Positions 6,165 through 10,076 of a DNA stretch of 10,076 nucleotides are shown here, in pieces (the stretch's first letter is position 1; the number at the start of each line of letters is the position of its first letter). Source of the DNA: Deltaproteobacteria bacterium (GTDB lineage Bacteria > Desulfobacterota > Desulfobacteria > Desulfobacterales > SG8-13); contig DAOVBC010000059.1 in assembly GCA_030670715.1 (NCBI GenBank), forward strand, positions 1 to 10,076, given 5' to 3'. A program made the position numbers and the translations under genes. Under the pieces are notes generated by a model. It saw nothing but the letters and a program-made list of their open reading frames with translations. It was not told where the DNA came from and searched no databases.

Positions 6165-6189
6165 AAGGCACCCCATACTCGCAAAACGG

Positions 6190-6225
6190 CCCTGCAAACT
6201 GACGCTTGCAGGGTTGTTGTATTTT
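6190..6225 (+). terminator. Intrinsic terminator after the osmC-like gene
   Basis: CCCTGCAA (6190-6197) and TTGCAGGG (6206-6213) form a perfect 8-bp stem with an 8-nt loop, followed by a T-rich tract (TTGTTGTATTTT). Confidence 0.8.
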
Positions 6226-6309
6226 AAATAACGGTCGACCCTCTTGCTTTTCAAAGCGGATCCGTTTGCTCGCCTGCAGATAGAAACCAGAATTTTTCAG
6301 CGTTAAAAT

Positions 6310-6327
6310 ACGTTACGGTAACGTTAC
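6310..6327. promoter_or_regulatory. GTTAC dyad upstream of the small gene
   Basis: ACGTTAC-G-GTAACGT (6310-6324) is an inverted repeat with 7-bp perfect arms, and it overlaps a second perfect palindrome GTAACGTTAC (6318-6327). It lies about 36 bp before the next start codon, a fit for an operator. The protein bound is unknown. Confidence 0.4.
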
Positions 6328-6362
6328 AAAACGCGTTTTTACAACCATCGGGACAATGAATA

Positions 6363-6554
6363 ATGAGCAACCAATCTCAAGAACTTTCCGACCCGGAGAA
6401 ACTGAAAAAACTTTTTTCGTACTGGCGCGTCCATAACAGCGACCAAGGGCGAGATATCGTTCGTTGGTTAAATCTCGCACAGAAGGCCGGCTATGATGAT
6501 GTAGCCGATGAGCTGGCAAAGGTAATCGAACTTTATCAAAAAATAAAATATTAA
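6363..6554 (+). CDS. Small helical protein of unknown function
   Basis: 63 residues, not recognised. The sequence is rich in Lys, Glu and Asp, has no Cys, no membrane segment and no signal peptide, and looks like two or three amphipathic helices (about 11-24, 27-40 and 44-61; the last is DVADELAKVIELYQKIKY). The ribosome site is weak (GGGAC about 8 nt before the ATG). It is followed 77 nt later by the DAC-domain gene on the same strand, so the two may be co-transcribed. I keep it as a gene because of its amphipathic pattern, its GTTAC dyad upstream and the absence of a competing ORF. Confidence 0.6.
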   Translation: MSNQSQELSDPEKLKKLFSYWRVHNSDQGRDIVRWLNLAQKAGYDDVADELAKVIELYQKIKY

Positions 6555-6631
6555 AAACTCCCCTCTCTCATCATAAAATTAGTGAACAGGCCTGTGATTT
6601 GCATAACCTGTTGTAAACCGGGGGAACTAAA

Positions 6632-7210
6632 ATGATTTCCTTTGATGAGATTTGCGGGCCCAAAATAGATTGCGAAACCCGGGTGCTGGAAAACACGATT
6701 CACCTGGCGGTCGAAATTGCCCGCGAGGGACGGGAAGGTCGTAAAATAGGGACCCTTTTCGTTATCGGGGATGAAAAGAAAACCTTGAAGCGGTCTACGA
6801 ATCTGATTCTCGATCCTCTTTCCGGCCACCCCGATGCGTCTAAAAGAATCAGCGACCCTGATGTGCGGGAAACCTTAAAAGAACTGGCGCAACTGGACGG
6901 GGCGTTTATCGTCAGTGGCAAGGGAATCGTAATCTCAGCCGCCCGCTATATCAATGCATCGGCAGACCATATCAAGTTCCCGCTGGGCCTCGGAAGTCGT
7001 CACGTCGCAGCAGCCTCAATTACCCGCGACACACAGGCGGTGGCGGTTGTCGTGTCGGAGAGTTCTGTCGTAAGGATTTTCAATGAGGGGCGCCTTATCG
7101 CCGAGATTATTCCCGAGATCTGGCTGCTGAGCAAGGAAAGTATCAAGATTTCAAGGCCGCGCCGCGAAGAGAAGGTGGCCGATATGCGAATTGTGACCGT
7201 TAAAACCTGA
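6632..7210 (+). CDS. Stand-alone DisA_N/DAC domain protein, possible c-di-AMP synthase
   Basis: 192 residues. The diadenylate cyclase signature is present: DGA (89-91, in LDGAFIVSGKGIV), GLGSRH (119-124) and VVSES (140-144). These motifs bind ATP and metal in known enzymes that join two ATP into c-di-AMP. There is no membrane segment (unlike DacA/CdaA) and no DNA-binding C-terminal part (unlike DisA). The N-terminal half, including AREGREGRKIGTLFVIGD (30-47), resembles what I recall of archaeal DacZ-type enzymes. The canonical RHR is RHV here, and SEE is SES; activity is likely but not certain. The ATG follows GGGGA at 7 nt, and an in-frame stop lies 16-18 nt upstream. No c-di-AMP receptor or phosphodiesterase gene is in view. 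Confidence 0.85.
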   Translation: MISFDEICGPKIDCETRVLENTIHLAVEIAREGREGRKIGTLFVIGDEKKTLKRSTNLILDPLSGHPDASKRISDPDVRETLKELAQLDGAFIVSGKGIVISAARYINASADHIKFPLGLGSRHVAAASITRDTQAVAVVVSESSVVRIFNEGRLIAEIIPEIWLLSKESIKISRPRREEKVADMRIVTVKT

Positions 7211-7280
7211 AAAAGTAAAAGAACTCAGGGACTTCATCCCAATTGGAAAGTTGGAATGTCGAAAATCTGAGACGCATGGG

Positions 7281-7706
7281 CTACCCGCTACGGTAGAGCT
7301 TTTTCCAGGGCCGCTGCTGCAGGTCATTGTAATCTGCAAGGGCACGATAAAAGGCACCTACCGCGAGTTCCGCACAGTGAAACTGTTCCGGCGGCAGGGT
7401 CTCCAGGTATTCGATCACTCCTTTCGGGGTGATTTCCCAGGCTTCGTTTATCTTTTTTCCTTCCACCAATTGTGCAACGGTGTTGCCACAGGCGTTGGTG
7501 TTCAGGCAGCCGTCGGTTTGATAGGCGACTGATTGGATACATCCCTCACGGACGGACAGGTACATTTCGACGGTATCCCCGCACTCGCCGGTTCGTTTCC
7601 CGTAACCATCCGGATGTTCAATGGTTCCCCGGCGGTCTGACCGAAAAGCCATTTCAAGGTAATGAATGGAATGGTCCTGCCAAAAATCAAACGGATTTTC
7701 AGTCAT
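7281..7706 (-). CDS. IscU/NifU-type iron-sulfur cluster scaffold
   Basis: 141 residues from the ATG at 7706. The three scaffold cysteines and the adjacent Asp are all present: C42 and D44 in GECGD, C67 in TDGCLNTNACG, and C111 in PPEQFHCAELA. The LVEGKKINEAW segment matches the VKGKSLDEA region of IscU. Known role: assembly of 2Fe-2S or 4Fe-4S clusters with sulfur from a cysteine desulfurase, in the cytoplasm. The start is chosen from family length and the FWQDHSIHYLEMA N-terminus; GAGGA lies 13 nt upstream, a long spacing. A TTG at 7769 would add 21 residues but has no ribosome site. The gene converges on the DAC gene with 70 nt between. Neighbouring Fe-S ATPases upstream could be clients or partners. 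Confidence 0.88.
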   Translation of the reverse strand: MTENPFDFWQDHSIHYLEMAFRSDRRGTIEHPDGYGKRTGECGDTVEMYLSVREGCIQSVAYQTDGCLNTNACGNTVAQLVEGKKINEAWEITPKGVIEYLETLPPEQFHCAELAVGAFYRALADYNDLQQRPWKKLYRSG

Positions 7707-7813
7707 TTTTATGCAAACATCCTCACTTTGATAATCCTGAGCTGAATGGGGATTTATAGCGTTTTTCAAAATTCTGTTCCGATTGAGACGAGCGTAATTG
7801 ACCCAAACGGACA

Positions 7814-7960
7814 GATACTGGATACTGGATACTCGAAACTGGATCTCGGATCGGGCCTATGCTCTCGGCTGATCACTGGATCATGAGTCTTGCATCTTTT
7901 CTTAAAAAAAAGAGCGGAGCGAAACCTTGATCCGGTATCCAGAATCCTGCATCCAGCATC
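7814..7960. repeat. 147-bp element with 32-bp imperfect inverted ends
   Basis: The left end (7814-7845) and the reverse complement of the right end (7929-7960) match at 25 of 32 positions without gaps. The left end opens with a tandem 7-mer, GATACTG twice then GATACTC. It fills most of the 408-bp gap between the Fe-S scaffold gene and the second ATPase gene. No ORF. It resembles a decayed MITE or the CTGGATAC-type degenerate repeats of many bacteria. Confidence 0.55.
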
Positions 7961-8022
7961 TATATACAGAATCTAAACTGATAGACCAACGGTAGTTAAC
8001 GGAACTTTATTCTGACAATCAC

Positions 8023-8101
8023 TATAACCACAGAAAAAGCACAAAGGATTTTATAATAAATTTATCTTTTACTTTGTGACCTTCGTGTCTTTGTGGTTAT
8101 A
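8023..8101. repeat. Short palindromic repeat of the AACCACAAAGACACGAAGG type
   Basis: TATAACCACA (8023-8032) is inverted at 8092-8101, and imperfect complementarity continues inward (GCACAAAGG against CTTTGTGACC). The AACCACAAAGACAC motif is a widespread dispersed intergenic repeat in environmental proteobacteria. It lies 14 bp after the stop of the downstream ATPase gene (read on the minus strand). Confidence 0.6.
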
Positions 8102-8114
8102 TATATTTTCGGAA

Positions 8115-8981
8115 TCAACACCCGATCTTCGCTGCCACACCTTCCCAGACCGTTCTGACCGCCTGCCCCACCCCGGTATCGGCGTCGTATTCAAATATTG
8201 TCTGTCCCTGAACCATGGCTTTGGTGAAAACCGGGTCAAAGGGGATATTGCCGACAACGGAAATCTCATTTTGCAGGGCATACGCTTCTATTTTCTTGGT
8301 CATCTCCGGATTTAGATCATATTTGTTCACGCTGACCATGGCCGGTACTTTAAAATGAGTGGTCAGTTCCACCACCCGCTGCATATCGTGTATACCTGAA
8401 ACCGTCGGTTCGGTAACAATAAGCACGGCACTGGCGCCACCGATAGCGGCAATGACCGGGCATCCGATCCCGGGCGGGCCATCCGTAAGAATGAGCGGAA
8501 ATTTCATTTTTTCAGCAAGTTTTCTGGCTTCCTGACGCACCAGGGTGACCAGTTTGCCGGAATTTTCCTCGGCAATTCCCAGCGCCGCGTGCACCATTGG
8601 ACCAAAGCGGGTACCGGAAATAAACCATTGACCGCAGGTATTCAATGGAAATTCCACCGCATTTTCGGGACAAAAATGATAGCACACACCGCAACCTTCA
8701 CAGGCCGTCGGATCCACCACAAAGTCCTCACTGATGGCATCGAAGAGGCATAGATCTGTACAGATACCGCACTCCGTGCATTTTTCACTATCGATGATCG
8801 CCGTATGACCGGACTGAAAGTCATGGTGCTCTTTCACATCAGGGTCCATAATCAAGTGAAGATCGGCCGCGTCCACGTCCGCATCGCACAGAACCTTATT
8901 TTCGGACATTGAGGCAAAAGCAGATACCAGGCTGGTTTTACCGGTTCCGCCTTTACCGCTAATGATGATCAGTTCTTTCAT
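8115..8981 (-). CDS. MinD/Mrp-family ATPase with inserted 2x[4Fe-4S] ferredoxin
   Basis: 288 residues. Deviant Walker A GKGGTGKTS (9-17); first cluster C68, C71, C74, C78; second cluster C94, C97, C100, C104 followed by Pro; then a DGPPGIGCP Walker-B-type motif. This is the ferredoxin-containing MinD superfamily. Its Desulfovibrio members (DVU2103/DVU2104) belong to the ORP complex, linked there to cell division and to sigma-54 control; orthology here is inference. Other possible roles are Fe-S cluster transfer or ATP-driven electron transfer. The ATG overlaps the stop of the upstream paralogue by 4 nt, so the two are translationally coupled and may form a heterodimer. A weak AGGG lies about 8 nt upstream. 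Confidence 0.92.
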   Translation of the reverse strand: MKELIIISGKGGTGKTSLVSAFASMSENKVLCDADVDAADLHLIMDPDVKEHHDFQSGHTAIIDSEKCTECGICTDLCLFDAISEDFVVDPTACEGCGVCYHFCPENAVEFPLNTCGQWFISGTRFGPMVHAALGIAEENSGKLVTLVRQEARKLAEKMKFPLILTDGPPGIGCPVIAAIGGASAVLIVTEPTVSGIHDMQRVVELTTHFKVPAMVSVNKYDLNPEMTKKIEAYALQNEISVVGNIPFDPVFTKAMVQGQTIFEYDADTGVGQAVRTVWEGVAAKIGC

Positions 8982-9835
8982 TCGGATAACCCTGCTTGCT
9001 CAACAATGTCGGTAATGCGTTGATATAATTCCAGAAACTTTTCCTTATATTCCGGCAGAGTGTCCACAATCATTTGACCGATTGAATATGCTTCGGCGAT
9101 TCTCCGATCAAACGGTATCCCCATTAAGAACGGTAACCCTACCTGATCGGCATATTCGCGAACCTTATCATCGCCGAGACCCATACGGTTGATAACCAGT
9201 CCGGTTGGTATCTTGAGGGTTTTTACGGCCTCAAATGCCAGCTTCATATCGTGCAGGCCAAACGGAGTGGGCTCGGTCACCAGCAATACAAAATCCGTAT
9301 CTCTCATGGATTCGATAACCGGACAGGAAGTGCCGGGCGGCGCATCGATGATGGTCAGTTTGTCCGGATTGATGTAAGATCGGACCTTTTTGATCAGCGG
9401 TGGTGCCATGGCTTCTCCGACCCTCAGCCGCCCGTGGACAAACTCCAGGCTACCGTGGTTTCCGGATTCGATGATACCCAGTTCACGTTTTCCCTTCGTG
9501 ATGGCATCTTCCGGGCAAACCTCCCAGCACCCCCCGCAGCTGTGGCACAGTTCGGGAAACGTCAGTATGGTTGTATCAGGGATAACCGCAATGGCTTTAA
9601 ACTGACAGAGCTCACTGCATTCTCCGCAGAGGGTACATTTCTTTTCATCTATTTCCGGGACCGATACGGTAACGGGTTCTTTATGGTCGAATTCGGGCCG
9701 GATAAACAGATGCGCGTTGGGCTCCTCAACATCACAATCCAGCAGTTGAACGTTTTTCTCTACAGAAACAGCCAGGTTGGTGGCGACTGTGGTTTTTCCG
9801 GTACCCCCTTTTCCACTGGCAATACTGATGATCAT
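8978..9835 (-). CDS. MinD/Mrp-family ATPase with inserted 2x[4Fe-4S] ferredoxin (first of pair)
   Basis: 285 residues, same architecture as its neighbour: Walker A GKGGTGKTT (8-16), clusters C67/C70/C73/C77 and C97/C100/C103/C107-Pro, and DAPPGTSCP (164-172). The sequences differ enough to be ancient paralogues rather than a recent duplication. The ATG at 9835 follows GGAG at 7 nt. It is the first gene of the pair; no orange-protein (NifX/ORP) gene or sigma-54 regulator is visible next to it within the window, although one may lie beyond the right edge. Cytoplasmic; ATP-dependent dimer by family knowledge. Confidence 0.92.
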   Translation of the reverse strand: MIISIASGKGGTGKTTVATNLAVSVEKNVQLLDCDVEEPNAHLFIRPEFDHKEPVTVSVPEIDEKKCTLCGECSELCQFKAIAVIPDTTILTFPELCHSCGGCWEVCPEDAITKGKRELGIIESGNHGSLEFVHGRLRVGEAMAPPLIKKVRSYINPDKLTIIDAPPGTSCPVIESMRDTDFVLLVTEPTPFGLHDMKLAFEAVKTLKIPTGLVINRMGLGDDKVREYADQVGLPFLMGIPFDRRIAEAYSIGQMIVDTLPEYKEKFLELYQRITDIVEQAGLSE

Positions 9836-9871
9836 AATTATGCTCCGAAATATACAGGATACAAGAGTTTT

Positions 9872-9953
9872 AAGTTTTAGGTTTCATGTTTTAAGTATCT
9901 GTAAATAAAAACATTTATTAAACCTAAATCCTAACACTTAAAACCTAAAACTT
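9872..9953. repeat. AT-rich inverted repeat upstream of the ATPase pair
   Basis: AAGTTTTAGGTTT (9872-9884) is perfectly inverted at 9941-9953, and related AAACCTAAA and TTTTAAG copies lie between. This is a degenerate AACCTAAAACTT-type repeat. The rest of the stretch to 10076 shows no gene, terminator or promoter that I can defend. Confidence 0.5.
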
Positions 9954-10076
9954 GACGAATTCTCAATGCACAAAATTTACGTCTAAGGTGCTAAGATCAC
10001 GTACGTGTTCACGGGGTGCGTTTTCCCGAGCAGCGAGATTGGCGCAGTGGCCTCGTTATTTCAATGACTTAGCCGT

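Noticed and set aside
6166..6182. AGGCAC...TCGCA as a sigma-54 promoter after the osmC-like gene
   Set aside because: The GG-GC separation is 12 nt instead of 10.
7281..7304. CTACC/GGTAG hairpin followed by T as terminator of the DAC gene
   Set aside because: The stem is only 5 bp, the T run is short and offset, and the site overlaps the 3' end of the opposing coding region.
9961..10076. Possible gene or tRNA at the right edge
   Set aside because: No open frame with a start and ribosome site, and no cloverleaf, could be supported.

Overview
The window looks like part of an anaerobic, probably sulfate-reducing, deltaproteobacterial-type (Desulfobacterota) chromosome. The basis is the gene content: HdrA/MvhD-like flavin and iron-sulfur proteins next to TusA-family sulfur carriers, a sigma-54 activator, two ferredoxin-containing MinD/Mrp ATPases of the kind known from the Desulfovibrio ORP system, and short palindromic repeats between genes. 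Lineage is inferred from content, not from a marker gene.

Positions 1-3556 (minus strand) hold a compact redox/sulfur operon. In order of transcription it encodes a TusA-fold protein lacking the catalytic cysteine, a normal CPxP TusA, an MvhD-like 2Fe-2S subunit, a short HdrA with two ferredoxin motifs, and a second HdrA-like flavoprotein that runs off the left edge. Positions 3557-3817 are the divergent intergenic region, with a cluster of TGTTAA/TTAACA inverted repeats next to the start of the next gene. Positions 3818-5242 (plus) encode a PAS-AAA+-Fis sigma-54 activator with an unusual cysteine-rich PAS domain.

Positions 5243-5731 contain no protein gene but are densely structured. There is a well-matched -24/-12 sigma-54 promoter at 5273-5288. 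About 12 nt downstream of it begins a predicted ~95-nt transcript that ends in a strong intrinsic terminator (5360-5393). The predicted RNA has a hairpin with CCUCC in its loop and two more anti-Shine-Dalgarno motifs. I consider this putative sigma-54-controlled small RNA, next to its likely activator and the Hdr/TusA operon, the most interesting feature of the window. Two MITE-like palindromic elements follow (5412-5546 with a 4-bp target duplication, and about 5552-5713).

Positions 5732-7210 (plus) carry an OsmC-family protein, a small helical protein and a stand-alone DisA_N/DAC domain protein (possible c-di-AMP synthase). The 3' UTR of the osmC-like gene repeats the exact 11-mer TTACCTCCATT from the small-RNA loop, again in a hairpin loop followed by a terminator.

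Positions 7281-9835 (minus) encode an IscU/NifU-type Fe-S scaffold and, upstream of it across a repeat-filled 400-bp gap, two translationally coupled MinD-family ATPases with 2x[4Fe-4S] inserts. The last 240 bases hold only an AT-rich inverted repeat. Overall the genes suggest handling of reduced sulfur, Fe-S clusters and low-potential electrons, with a possible post-transcriptional layer controlled by sigma-54.
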